From the NCBI GenBank assembly GCA_037501455.1, contig CM074865.1, positions 35,756,501 through 35,820,500 on the forward strand: DNA of 64,000 bases, read 5' to 3'. The translations under genes and the position numbers were made by a program. The DNA comes from Lantana camara. Its lineage: Eukaryota; Streptophyta; Magnoliopsida; Lamiales; Verbenaceae. This document shows positions 34,064 to 45,597 of the stretch, one piece after another. The notes under the pieces are model-generated. The model saw only the letters and a list, made by a program, of their open reading frames with translations. It searched no databases and was not told the DNA's origin. Position 1 is the stretch's first letter. The number at the start of each line of letters is the position of its first letter.

Positions 34064-34744
34064 TCAACCCTGATAACTGTGATCCAAAGAACCCCTGGTG
34101 GTGTCATCAGAAACGGCAACGACCTCACCCTGTCCGTGTCCTGTTGGCTCATCTCCGCCATCATCATCATCATCAGATCCTCCATCGCCTCCATCAGACT
34201 GCTCCTGCATAGGCTCGGGCTCCAGAGAAGCCTGACTGACATCCTGACCCTCGACCTCCTCAACTGCCTGCTCATCGGATAAGTGATAGGTATCATACAG
34301 GCGAGCTCTCACACGGGCACGGTAGTGCTGGTGACGCTCCATAGAGGTGTCGCGATCAATAGTCATCTGCATAAGATCTGCCTCCAGCTCAGCAATACAA
34401 GCAGCCCTTTGATCAGCAATATGAGTCATCTCTGCAGCATGCTCACGAGCGATGTCCCTATCAATCTGGTACTGTAGTGACTGATCCTGATAGCGCAGAG
34501 ACTCCAACCTGACCTCACGGGTCCTCTGATACTCCTGAAAGTAACTATCTCTCTCAGACTCGAGATAGTGAACAACTCTGTTAGGATAGGAATACCCAGG
34601 TCTGCCACTATTCCTAGAACTACGCCAAGTGTAGAAACGAGTGCCTCCACGGCGAGAAACTGCCACAGTACGCGGGGCCTCAAACTGCTCAAAGAAAGCC
34701 TCATCCATCTGCTGATTAGGATCCTGGTGTGGCTGAACTGCCAT
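34064..34744 (-). CDS. Extra ORF upstream of gag in B, acidic coiled-coil-like protein
   Basis: I do not recognise this protein. It lies on the sense strand of B between the PBS and gag. Start chosen at MAVQPHQDPN (34744), 227 codons; the frame is open to 34879, but the upstream part is cysteine-rich and unlike the rest. Three regions are visible: a basic, aromatic N-terminal part (RRGGTRFYTWRSSRNS, about residues 30-60); a charged heptad-like middle (about 65-150) with many E, R and Q, likely a coiled coil; and a very acidic tail with DGGSDDDDDGGDE (about 190-205). No zinc finger, signal peptide or membrane segment. It is intact while gag-pol beside it is broken. Extra ORFs before gag are known in Ogre/Tat elements, but I know of no match in Tekay-type elements. 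Confidence 0.6.
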   Translation of the reverse strand: MAVQPHQDPNQQMDEAFFEQFEAPRTVAVSRRGGTRFYTWRSSRNSGRPGYSYPNRVVHYLESERDSYFQEYQRTREVRLESLRYQDQSLQYQIDRDIAREHAAEMTHIADQRAACIAELEADLMQMTIDRDTSMERHQHYRARVRARLYDTYHLSDEQAVEEVEGQDVSQASLEPEPMQEQSDGGDGGSDDDDDGGDEPTGHGQGEVVAVSDDTTRGSLDHSYQG

Positions 34745-34911
34745 AGCTATACAGAAGATATCACAGATGTGAAATCCAGATAACAGAACCATGCAATCCC
34801 CAAATATCCTGTCTCGATGCAATATGAGAATGATCCTGGATGCAATGCGTGAACAATCCATGATGCAACATGAGAGCAATCTAGGTTAAGTCTCTTCTTA
34901 CTTAACCCGAT

Positions 34912-34923
34912 GCTCTGATACCA
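34912..34923 (-). other. Primer binding site of B
   Basis: Minus strand TGGTATCAGAGC, complementary to tRNA-iMet, 8 nt inside the 5' LTR. The same 8-nt spacing occurs in G. Confidence 0.92.
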
Positions 34924-34931
34924 CCTCAAGC

Positions 34932-37900
34932 TGTAACGCCCCCACCCGTACCAGAACAAGAGGAGAGCGGCGTCTCAACCCCCGCACTGAAGCACCCCTC
35001 AAGTAATGGTGTGAGCCATCACTCAAGAAATACTCCAGCGAACGGCTGTCTATCAGAACTATACATATACAACGATGTGGCTATGCAGCGGAAAATCAGA
35101 GTATTTTAAAACTTTTCAAAACATGTGCGTGATGGCATGTAACAAGCAAGAACATATTGATCGTGTAAGAGAGACTCGGCATATCAGAATATATAACAGA
35201 TTCACATATAAGTACCGATACAACAGAGTTCAAAATATCGGTAACAGAGTAGCAGAAAGAGTATGACAAAGATACTCAAGTATTCAGAAACATATACAGA
35301 AGTATAAAGTGATGCAGCCATAAAACATATGCATGACGCAAAAGAGGAAGTAATACTAAGTCCTGACAGAAACAAAAATGACAATCTAGAGCTTCAAGAT
35401 ACCTCTAGACTGCGGCTGCAAGACCTGAAACCACGAGGCTAGAAAACGGGAGAGGTATTAGTCAAAAGGACTAAGTGAGGGAATACTTTAAAGAAAGTAC
35501 TGAATTAAAGAAATTGAAGTAAAGTTCGAAACTGTTAAATGCAATGCTTTAAAGAAGAACTTGAAACAAGTTCGGTTGATAAAACTCTTTGAATGCGATG
35601 CTGTAAAAGAATGCACGTTATAAAACATTTTCATGAATGCTATCATACGCGCACACATATGCTGTTGATGGTTCATAGTTCTTTCATAAAACGGGATAAG
35701 GGTAAAGTGAACTTTTCCAGATATGAACCATCCTTTATGAAACAGAATTTTGCCCGCAAGCTAGGCTCCTCCATCCTTACTCCAGAAAACATGATTCGGT
35801 TGAGCATCGGACCAGGATCAACAATAATTCCACGTATAGTAGAGTATCGGACCAAGATCAACAATAACCCCATATAAAGTAGAGCATTGGACCAAGGTCA
35901 ACAACAACTCCGTACACAGTAGACTATTGGACCAAGGTCAACAACAACTCTTACCAACGCATACAAACATGCACCATCCTCCACCGGTTGTCACTTCGGG
36001 TAGCTAGCCCTAGGCGACCTGTAAACATGTAATGGGAACAGATTTGCTGTCCGTTCCCAGACAGATTGTCCTGACTTAACAAACCTCCTGTTAAAAGTCG
36101 GTGTCAATAGTCTAAGTGTGGCGGCCGGTATTGGTGATGTCGTTGGCGCTCACCTCCCGAGCATCACCTCCACACATAACCGCCGGGCCCAAACTGTAAA
36201 CTGTATGCTTGCATTTAAGATTAGCAGTGACCAGAGTATCACTCCAGTATGCTAACTATAACATGTGAAATTGTCTGTAAAACATATGATTCTGTCTGAA
36301 AACATGTGATGCTGTCTGTAAACTGTACTTTGAAAACATATGCAAAACATGTAACTGTCTTTGAACAAGAATGCAGAACTTTGGAAAACATGTACTGTAG
36401 ATCAAGGTATACTATTAAAGTATGAATGATCCTTTCAAGAGAATGTCCCGATAAAAGGGATACTTCAAAACAAGGTTTAGCTTTGAATTTCAAAACATAT
36501 GATACAATAGTATAATCGTGGTTCCAGTTGGAAAACATTTATAACTTCACCTCACCTAACAGTAACAAAGGTAGGTAGACAGATTAAGGGGTGCCCTGGG
36601 GATCCCAGTGCTCAACTTTAACTCCTGTAAGTGGTGTACTAGAGTGAGCTTAACAACTAAGACCCACTACTAACCAAGATGCATATGAAATGCAAGAAAC
36701 AATGAACAAGGAACATGTAAAGAACATATAACACAAGAGAGTAATACCATTTAAGGTATTTAAGAAAGGTAACACACAAAGGAATACGTCAAAGTGAGTT
36801 ACTCTTAACGTTAGACTATGATCTTACTATAACCGAGTAAGCTTTAGTCAAATTATGAATCCTATCGCAAACCTTAGGTTAAGAAAGAAGTCCACGAAAG
36901 AAAACACATTTTGAAAACACATTTTAGACCCTGGATATGGAAACCCTAGGTGCAAATGTCTATAGAGAAAGCACAAGTTTTAATTCATTTTTACTATTCA
37001 AAAGCACTATTCAAAAGTACTATTAATGATTACTATTCACGATTACTATTCACAGGTCGGGTCAAAGGGTCGGGTCAAACCCTTACTATACACACACCCA
37101 CACACACACGGTACACACACACACCATGCACGAACACACACACACACACGGCATGCACACACACACACACACTAATCAAATTATGATCTTGATTATAACC
37201 TATAGTTTCAAGTTCATGTTAATATAATCAAGTGTGATCTAGGTTAAAGGTATAACCTATAGTTAAGAGATCCAATTAAGGCATAAGATCAAGTTATGAA
37301 ACACTATTCTACCTTAGGTTATAACATGTGACACTATTAAAGTGTATAACATGATCAAGGCACTAATCCATTAATCCATATCATAACATAAGCTCAATTC
37401 ATAATTCAAGAGTCATATAACAATGTGACAACATGTCACAACATAACTCATATCATATCATATCATATCATAAACCTTTAGGCATGTAACATGTAACAAT
37501 TTAATTCAATACCAACATGTAACAAGTTGTGACATAATAAATTGTAAATCACTATTCCATTAGCTAACATGCATGAACATAATTTAAATTCCATAATCAT
37601 GCATCAATTCTCATAATATAACAACCATATCACATGATCATAGCATATACTAGAGCAATTGATAACATATTCAAGCATATACTAAACAATTAAAACATAT
37701 AAGCAACTATCAAAACATATCATAAAAACTATATAATAAATGCATAAAATAAAATCCTATATGGCTTAGGGAAGACCCTAAGACCCAACCTAAACATAAT
37801 ATAAACATACCATAACATAAAAACATAAACTAAACTAAACATAACATAAAAACAAAACAAACTAACCTAGCTACAAGGGGGGGTGGCCGACGGCAAAGAG

Positions 37901-39060
37901 GGGGAGAGGGAGAGAAGAAAGGGTGTTGCCAACACAACTTTGAGCAAGGAATGAAATGCCATGGGAGGGGTATTTATAGGTGTGAAGAAGCCCCTCACCT
38001 TGCAATTAGAGATGGCTTAAGGGTAGGAGAGCAAAACAAGAGTTCATCCACTTGTGTCTTCTAGAAGCTTTAGGGATTAAGAAGGAAAAAATGGGGCTGC
38101 TGGGGGTAGTTCTGTAATTTCGTCCCCCAAGGCTCTAGGATAAGTGGCTGGAAGTATAACCATTCCGACGGCAAGAAAATTAGCTTCGAAACGCATATTC
38201 ATTCATCGAAATCGGATTTACCGTTTGAAAGATACATTAGTTTTAGTGAATAAAAGTTTTGAGCTCGAAACTCGACATGAGTGAAAAACGACTTTCTAAA
38301 ATGATTTTCAAGTCCGGATTGCTTCTAAAATTCAATAAATAAATCGAGAAGCGTTTTGAGTCCAAAATCGACTATAAAACGTTTTACCGTTAAAAAGTTG
38401 AAAACGTAGGATGAATAGTGAATCCTCACGTACGAACGTACGCTTCAAATTTTCAAGCTAGGACTTGAATCAAGAGTTGTAAAACATCTCAAAAATCTTG
38501 AAATAGCTCAAGTAGTGCAAATCCGAAGAGAAAACATTTTCCGAATGAAAACCGTTCGTAAAAGGAATAGTAAACTAGGGTTTTCAAAAACGTTTTAAAT
38601 AAAACAAAGTTCTGGAATGGATTTCCAAGCCAAGAATGATTTCAAAAGACTCGTCTCGATTCAAGGATCGATTTGACTGTAACTTGGGTAGAAAAAGGTA
38701 TCAGAATCAAAAGCTCATTTTCTGATGAATAGTAACTTTGGTCGGTAAGTTCCAAAAATACCCTTATGGCTCAAGAAAGACTTTCTGAGTTCGGGAAACA
38801 AGTTCAAACGATTGGGAAACATGTGTGATGAACCTCTAGGGTTCGAGTATCAATATGAACAAAGTAGGCTCGGGTTATGAATAGTAAACTGTATCAAAGG
38901 TCAAGAATTCCCCCTTAAAGCATGTCAGAACAAATACGAGCACAAAGTTCATGTAAGAATGCAATGCACGATGATTCAAAAAGTTGGATCACGGTCTATA
39001 AACGCTTTACCACTGCCTTAACTTACTGTTTTCATCCAGGCCCTGTTTTGGGCTGTTACA
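34932..39060 (-). repeat. 5' LTR of B
   Basis: 4129 bp, uninterrupted sister of 14459-28688; it keeps the empty site for copia-2 at 36063-36067. 40-bp tandem repeat at 35806-35953, CA tract at 37089-37172, TATA box at 37971-37978, donor-like TAG|GTTAGT on the minus strand at 37861-37868. No gene. Confidence 0.96.
37971..37978 (-). promoter_or_regulatory. TATA box in the 5' LTR of B
   Basis: Minus strand TATAAATA, conserved in the sister LTR (27599-27606) and in LTR F (48375-48382). A donor-like GTTAGT follows about 105 nt downstream in B and about 80 nt downstream in F. Confidence 0.65.
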
Positions 39061-39065
39061 GCTGC

Positions 39066-40282
39066 GTTATTTTAATCGGGGTTGGAGCCCTACTTATGTG
39101 CGTACTATTATGTGTTTATTATGTGGTTTTCCATATTATTGTTTTTGAGCCGGGGTATGCCCCGTATATTTGTCTGTGGTCAATATGAAGATTGAGCCAT
39201 ATTACTTTTTGTTAAGAGAGTAGGACTTAGGAAGTGAGGATTTTTCTTTTCATTTTGGAGACAAGCACCCAAGGAGCAAGAAGGATCCACTAGGAACACT
39301 TGAGGAACGGTGGCCATAAGAGAAGACCCCTCAAAATGTTTAGGAGGGTTTCTATTAATGTAATAGATAGGGTTTTCCATTAAATTCTGTACCCCTATGT
39401 GATATGAACTATCTTATGTGGCATGAAAGTTAGAACTAGCAATTATGGAGTGGCTCCCATAATTGCACATAAGATAGGATACCCATGATCATCTCATATT
39501 AGTATCATGCTTGAACATGTTATCTGAATTGCTTCTGTGATGCATTTTATGTGAAGCTGTATTAATCAAGACAATTAAAAATGGATAACTGTACATGTTT
39601 GTGAGGTCAAAACCGGATAACTCTCCGGTTAATTCGAAAATCCCTAATTAAAATATTGAGCAACTTTCGAATAAATAGGTATTCTATTACGGTAATAAAA
39701 TTCCTAGCATTCCATCAATAGGATTTAAGAGTTAATAGGTAAGCTAATTGTTGTCTTACGAGTCGTGGGGTAATTAGTGCAACCTATTAAATCTTAGTTT
39801 CTTGATTGATCACCTTAGGTGATTGATATTTCTTGATCATTTTGGAATGGGCGATATCTCACGAGTCGTGGGTCGTTCCAGACTAAGTTTGATTGAGATC
39901 TTATAATTGATGGGTCCTACTCAACACTGAAGTAGATATGGATGTCTCACGAGTCGTGGGTCCATGATTGAAAGATCGGTGATGTAAAAACATTACTAGG
40001 AATTCCATGGAGATGGAATTGGCAATTTCGTACCTAAAGATTCTTAGACCTTTGGATGTCTCACGAGTCGTGGGTCCAAAACTAAGAATGCTTGGGATCC
40101 TAGTGCCTACTGTGAAAACAAGTTTCTTCTAAAGTCGTTTGGGATTTATAGACCTTCTAAAAATAGTGGGAGCCACATACGATAAAAGACCTAATCCTAT
40201 GTGTTACGTTATTATTTAATATGCTCACATTTTCTCTGCTTAGCATTTAGGTTGTAGTTCTATGATTGTCTACAAGTTGAAA
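39066..40282 (+). mobile_element. Leader of decayed copia element K
   Basis: Continues 14415-14458 after removal of B. It is homologous to the copia-2 leader (minus strand 22700 down to 21483), including the four-copy motif and the text just before gag. The small ORF at 39180-39380 has no support as a gene. It is clearly diverged, hence old. Confidence 0.88.
39752..40074 (+). repeat. Four-copy leader motif of K
   Basis: TGTCTCACGAGTCGTGGG, with small variants, at 39752-39769, 39855-39872, 39943-39960 and 40057-40074. Steps of 103, 88 and 114 nt equal those in copia-2. The core CACGAGTCGTG is palindromic around its centre base. Confidence 0.92.
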
Positions 40283-40610
40283 TACGACCCATTAGTATCC
40301 ATCCTTGAGTTAAATATGTTGACTAAAGTCCTAACCACTCTGATTAGCAATGAATCATAAAATCTGTTTTCAGATTCCAAAGGAGAAAATTGTTCTCTAA
40401 AAGGCGAACTTTTCATCTATTGTGAAAATTCGACCTAGGCTTAAGAGAAGCAATTGAAAAGTGAAAGGAAATTCTCCAAACACATAAGAGCAATTGTACT
40501 CCCTCATAAATGTGTTACAAAGTATAACACATTATAGGAACACTTAAGAGCAATTGTACTCTCTTGTGAGCGTGTTACAAGGTATAACACATCGAAGGAA
40601 TTGTTCGATA
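40283..40610 (+). pseudogene. Decayed gag of copia K, N-terminal part
   Basis: Aligns with codons 1 to ~120 of copia-2: the initiating ATG has become ATA, then text homologous to the VSILESNKLTGPNYSDW coding region follows with many indels. The part matching the GVTRYNTSKELF-type region is duplicated in tandem (40481-40600). Solo LTR E interrupts it after 40610. Confidence 0.8.
40481..40600 (+). repeat. 60-bp tandem duplication in gag of K
   Basis: CAATTGTACT begins at 40491 and 40551; the two units 40481-40540 and 40541-40600 are similar but not identical. Absent from copia-2, so it arose in K or its close ancestor. Confidence 0.85.
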
Positions 40611-43600
40611 TGTAACATCCAGCTCATCCGATAAATAAGGTACGTCACCTTCCAACCTTTTTATATGTTTAATTATGTGATTTGTGCATTGTGTGGCCCT
40701 CTTATGAACTCTTTTAGAGTTCAAGGTCCTTTTGTAATTTTCTTCTTTTAGGGGGGGTTCTCCAGTCACTTCTCGTTCGGTCGAGATTTTGACCTCTTTG
40801 ACCCCTTTAACGCGTTCGGGGCAGCGAAACGAGTTCGTAGACTCTAAGTTTGCCCCATTCCGACTTCGTTAGCCCGTTCTTCTGACCGTTTTTGCGTACG
40901 AGGACCCGAGATATATACCCCGAATCCTCATTTTGCGTGCCAGAACTTCAGCTCCAGACTCAGCGTCTTGCTCCCGCGATTGGTACTTTTCATGCAGTGG
41001 AGATGTGTTTTCACACACATGTCCGTTCTTGCTCGTTTCTCGACGGAATTCGACGTTTGACTAGTGGAAATTTATCGTCTTGACGAGCCCGACACGATGG
41101 TACAAGAATTGGGACCTGAAAATCAGTGGTGGTGGCGCTACGGCGAGCAGCAGGCGGCGCGGCTTAAAGCCGTCGCTTCGCCGCCCATTCGCGGCAGCTT
41201 CCGGCGACAGTCTTGGAGCACGCGCCCCTTACCCAGATGAAGGAGTTCCCGGCGTTTCAAATGGCGTTGGCGGCGCGGCCATCCGGGCCACGACAGCGCG
41301 CACGCGCCGCCTGAACTTCACGACAGGCGGCGACGCTACTGTAGCGGCGCGATTCCGCCGCCTCCGGTGGCTTTCTCCGGCGTTGAAGGGTGGTGTCCTA
41401 GGTTCTTAGGTGCCCTGAATCCATTTCCGGCCTTCTTTTTACCTGAATCGCGTCGGAAGTGGTGGTTCCGACGCTTTCGGGGGCTGTTTGGAGCTTTTTC
41501 GGCGATCTTTTGGCAACGGTTCCTTCTGAGAAGTTGTTCCTCACGTCAAGTCCGAGCCATTCATGGTGGTGCCGGCCCATGAACTGGCCGGCGGCAGCGA
41601 ACCGGTGGTGGACCGTGGCTGGACCGGCGGTCTAGTTTTCCGATGATTTTTCCGGGTTTTGGCTATGGGGCTTTCGTAGGGCTCGTTACGGGCTTTCTAA
41701 CGGTATGTTCGGATTTCGTTTTCGTTTTGCGGTTTGCATTTAATTTCAGTTTTTGTCCTTGGAATTTAGTTCGGTTTTTCGTCAACGAAATCCGATGTGC
41801 TTGGTATTTTCTGAAATTGGTTGAGGGCTTTTGTCAAGCAGGCCGACGCGTACGTTTCTGTCATTCCGGGGAATTTTTCGACCACCGGAGGTGGTGGTGC
41901 GGCGGCTGCACGTGGCGGTTCGACTGGTTCCGGGGGCGGAATTCTGACGCCCTTCGGGCAGCAAGTTCCTCTTGTCGTGGTGAGTCCAGCGCCACTTTCC
42001 GTTCGTGAATCGGATGTCCAGTTGATTTGTTGTGATTTATTTTGTATAACTTAAATATTTGGAATTAATTGTTTTAATTGCTAATTGCTTGATTTGTCGA
42101 TCGAATTGTATTTCAATATGTACGAAGTTATGTATTAAATGAATTATGGAATATATTGATGCTTTAATTTGCAATTTGAATCCCGTTTTGTCTAAGTGAG
42201 CAAATTGTCTAATTGAAGGGGCTGTTAGCGTAATATTTAGAAACTAGAATTTGTATGTGTTTAAATAAGTTTGAATTAATTTGTGATTGATGAGCATGTA
42301 ATGTTTCGATTATTATGAATCACAAATATGCCTATTTGTGAAGTAAGTTTATTGGTATCGTCATTATGGATTTATGAATAAAATTGGAATGCAATTTGTG
42401 TTTATTTATCTCGGGATCTAATACTTGATAAGAATTAAATTTCTAATGCTTTAATTTATTTTATGTAATTAATGTTATGAATTTTATAACCTATGCATCT
42501 CTTGATATGTAATATGAATTATAATACGACCTGAATGACTTGAGTGAATAGATATGGATTATATGTTGCATCATTTGTATTCGTGAGCAAGGCCGTGCGT
42601 CTTTGTGGTTGTGATATGATTCTGAGTTTTGTGTTCTATGTGTTCAGTCGTTCAGGGTTTCTTCAGGGAGTGTCTGTCAGCTGTTTGGGTTCCAATAGGA
42701 CTTCCTGGCTTGTGTTTTCCGTTCTCATCGGTGTAAGGTGAGGTTTTAGGACTTTTGTTTTAGTTAAAGCGACCTACAACCCTATATGCTCGTTTTCAAG
42801 CCCGCATGCGAATATATACTATATGTATATTAAATATGTGTCTTACGATATGTTATGAATTTTGTTAATTCGATTTGATATGAATCCTTCTGAAATTATA
42901 CGTATGGGCGTATATAAGCTTAAAATGGTTTTGCAACGAGGCTATGCTCCAAACCGTGTATCGTCAAGCGAACTATGGATCTCCTTCAACTTATTATGAA
43001 TTTGGAAGACACGGAGAGGTACGTGTATTGCATATGTCGAGTTGCACGATAAGGTATGTTTTCCTATGGTATGTTTCTTAAGTTATGAATCTTACGTTTT
43101 TATGTTTCGCGAGTTAGGTATGCTTCCTATGAATCTATGTGAATCAATTTGAATCTATTTGAATCCCCGGGTTTCGGAGGTGTGGGTAAGGGAGACCCGG
43201 TGCGGCTGTTGGGGTCGCCGGTTATCACCCCTGTACACACGCTCCTTTGAAGTATCTACGCGCGACTCTGAGGGAGATGGAGAAGGCGTGGTGCTTTGAG
43301 CCTTCGGCTGAGGCCGGAGAAGGTACGTTGTGGGCTCGCGACCCCACGTATATTGAGTTGCATGATGTGGGCCCGTAACCCGCGTGCAGACTTCCGGAGA
43401 AAGGTTGGAATACGGGGAATATGAATCTATGAATTTATGAATCCTATGAATTTTTTGAATTTATGCTTCCTTATGAATCTTTTGAGTCTTTTGTTTAAGG
43501 AGTAAGGTTGGAGACCCGTACTCGCCAGGTATTTGAATTCTTTTGTTATGTTGATTATGAAACGGGATAGGAGAGTTTGTTTTCAATATGAGATTTCCAC

Positions 43601-44414
43601 TCTGAGTTATGAATCATTATGAATATAAGGATCTTTATGAGTTTCTAATTATGAATCCCTATGAGTTTTAATATGAATCCATATGCGTTTCTAAATCTAC
43701 GAATCCTTATGAGTTTTCAAACTTAAGAAGATATGAATATATGTATAAATATGAGCTCGTTTTGGAAAATGGTTTTGGTATGCAAAACCCTACTCCCGGT
43801 TCATAATCTTTCTTTTGATACGTGCTCTGCTCCTCATTATGTATAGTGTGTGTGAGTTCAGCCCCCTCACTCAGTCAGTGGACTGACCCTCGCCCCACCT
43901 ATGTTTTTAGTTTGCAGGTGCAAGTTGTTGGAGTTCGAGCTAGGCGGCTTTGAGTCGGGTCTATCGAGTCACTGTCAGTCCGTTTGATTTTTGTTAAATA
44001 CTTCGTTCCGAATTATGTATGAAAATTATGTAATTAGTACGTTCTGTATAGGATTATGTTTATGCTTTAATTATATGAAGTTCGGGACAGGTTAGGACAG
44101 GGCTTGGATTAGTTGAACCTGTCTTTGTTGTATGTTTGAATTCGGGACAGGTTCGGACAGGTTCGAGGGAATTAGTTGAACCCGTTTATTTATATTTGTT
44201 GATTAAAGTTTTTGGATAGATCGTATTTTGCATCGCTTCCGCATTCAGGTTTTGCATATTTTACTTGTACAGGGTTAGGTACCGCCTAGCTTAGGTTGGA
44301 TTTTTCGTTTGTCACCCGTTCGCTGTGACTTGGTGCGTGTGCGGACCTTCCATTTCGTACCACGTGTCGGGTTATAGTGCGGGGGTGTGGTGCCCTACCG
44401 CTTGGGGTGCTACA
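40611..44414 (+). mobile_element. Solo LTR E (gypsy-type) in gag of K
   Basis: 3804 bp from TGTAACATCCAGC to CTTGGGGTGCTACA; no coding sequence between. The copia gag text of K stops at 40610 and resumes at 44415 with little or no loss, so this is a simple insertion, yet the flanks CGATA and TCTTT do not match; the target duplication has probably decayed. It carries a GC-rich stretch (about 41130-41400) whose ORFs I do not accept as genes, and the two acceptor-like sites described below. Confidence 0.88.
41703..43917 (+). other. Putative LTR-internal splice cassette of E
   Basis: Donor-like CTAACG|GTATGTTC at 41703; decamer GCCGTGCGTC at 42592-42601; acceptor ATGTGTTCAG ending 42647; 90-nt 'exon'; donor GTAAG|GTGAGGTT at 42738; hairpin TCAGTC-AGTG-GACTGA at 43871-43886; acceptor TAGTTTGCAG ending 43917. 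Same order and sites as C, D, G and H. Confidence 0.42.
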
Positions 44415-45597
44415 TCTTTCTATGAAGGAATACACATATAACGTGGGTTGAAAGTCCTCACCGAGGTGGACCTTGCAGCTACGCAATACACTAGGAAAGG
44501 AGTTCTTTGTTCACTGATTGCATGAATTGTTTCTATCATCATTTTAGACCCTTTTTGCTCAATCTTAGATGATGCTATTGTAGCATAATTCATCAAATTA
44601 GTTGATAACTTAAGGGAGCATCCTTAAGAAGGACTAAAAGGTAATGATGATTAGTTCTTCTTCTAAACCTATTGAGGTAAAGGCATCAAGGCGAAAGAAG
44701 AAGAAACCCCTTAAAACCCGATGGAGGGGTGAGAGAAGGAAAAGCCTAAAAGAGAGAAAGATCAGACTTTAACTTCCATAGTGGCAAACTAGGGCCTTGG
44801 AAAGGAACTGCATAGATTATAAGGATACTCCATATGTCTCTCGTTGTAGTAATTCGGATAGGATCAGAATTCACTAGACTTGAGTTAATTTTGCACAAAC
44901 TGTTGTGTAAAGCTCGAAGCATCGATGTTTCGAACATACAACGAGATAACTTAGGTAAGTAAGATGACGAAGTTTTAAATGACTTTGGAACGTCCTAAAT
45001 GGGATCTGCAAGTTAATCATCTTAGGATCGTTTTACGAAAATGAACTCAAAGACCTAACTTCCTAAGAATCCTATTTAGAGGAAAACGTTCCCGAAAACC
45101 CCGTTTATGTGAAACGAGAAACAAGTCCCAAAGTTTAGATGGATCTCGATCCATACTAAGGATTAAGGTTTGCTAAATGTAAACACTAGACTAGATCGTT
45201 AGTTTAATCATTATGAATGTGTGTACTTAGTGAAGTATGAATTTAAAACCTTTATGAAATCATTAGAATAAGGAGGTTAGGAACCAGACTAGTCAAATGA
45301 TAAGTGCATCTCAATTTGATCGAGATAGCAAACGTCTTGTTGACTAATTCCTTAGTCATCTTAGAGATAATAGGATTATCCCTCAGTAAGCTCATTCAAA
45401 AACATGGTATTTTTGAATGAAGGAACATAACCCTATAGGATGTGGTTCGTTCCTTGTTGAGACTAACTGACTTACCTTCTTTCTGAACTTATGCTACAGA
45501 AAAGGCAGTTAGGATTTTGAATCTTGCACATTCCAAATCAGTCCCTTAAATACATTATGAATTGTGGCATTCAAAACTCCCCTTATCTTAGAATTTT
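44415..45597 (+). pseudogene. Decayed gag-pol of copia K (gag end, integrase start)
   Basis: Broken homologue of copia-2. About 44640-44710 matches the lysine-rich gag segment, and about 45260-45597 matches the integrase core from EVENQTGHK to PYEMWHG, with stops and indels throughout and several segments missing. It is cut at 45597 by element F. No product is possible. Confidence 0.85.

Larger units (their letters stand above)
14459..39060 (-). mobile_element. Element B: Tekay-like Ty3/gypsy retrotransposon, minus strand
   Basis: Complete element with target duplication GCTGC at 14454-14458 and 39061-39065. Left (3') LTR 14459-28688 is interrupted by copia-2; right (5') LTR is 34932-39060. 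Minus the insertion the LTRs are about 4119 and 4129 bp; I counted about a dozen substitutions in the first 1.14 kb (about 1%). PBS at 34912-34923, an extra ORF, gag, protease, RT, RNase H, integrase, chromodomain tail and polypurine tract follow in the usual order. The GPYEILERVGPTAYRL and HVSQLHKC motifs plus a chromodomain-like tail place it among chromoviruses, closest to Tekay/Del as far as I can judge. Gag-pol is interrupted (three TAG, one frameshift). Confidence 0.95.

Noticed and set aside
41080..42054. Overlapping ORFs in GC-rich DNA inside E
   Set aside because: Several frames are open at once in a GC-rich stretch, no domain is recognisable, and the region is inside a solo LTR.
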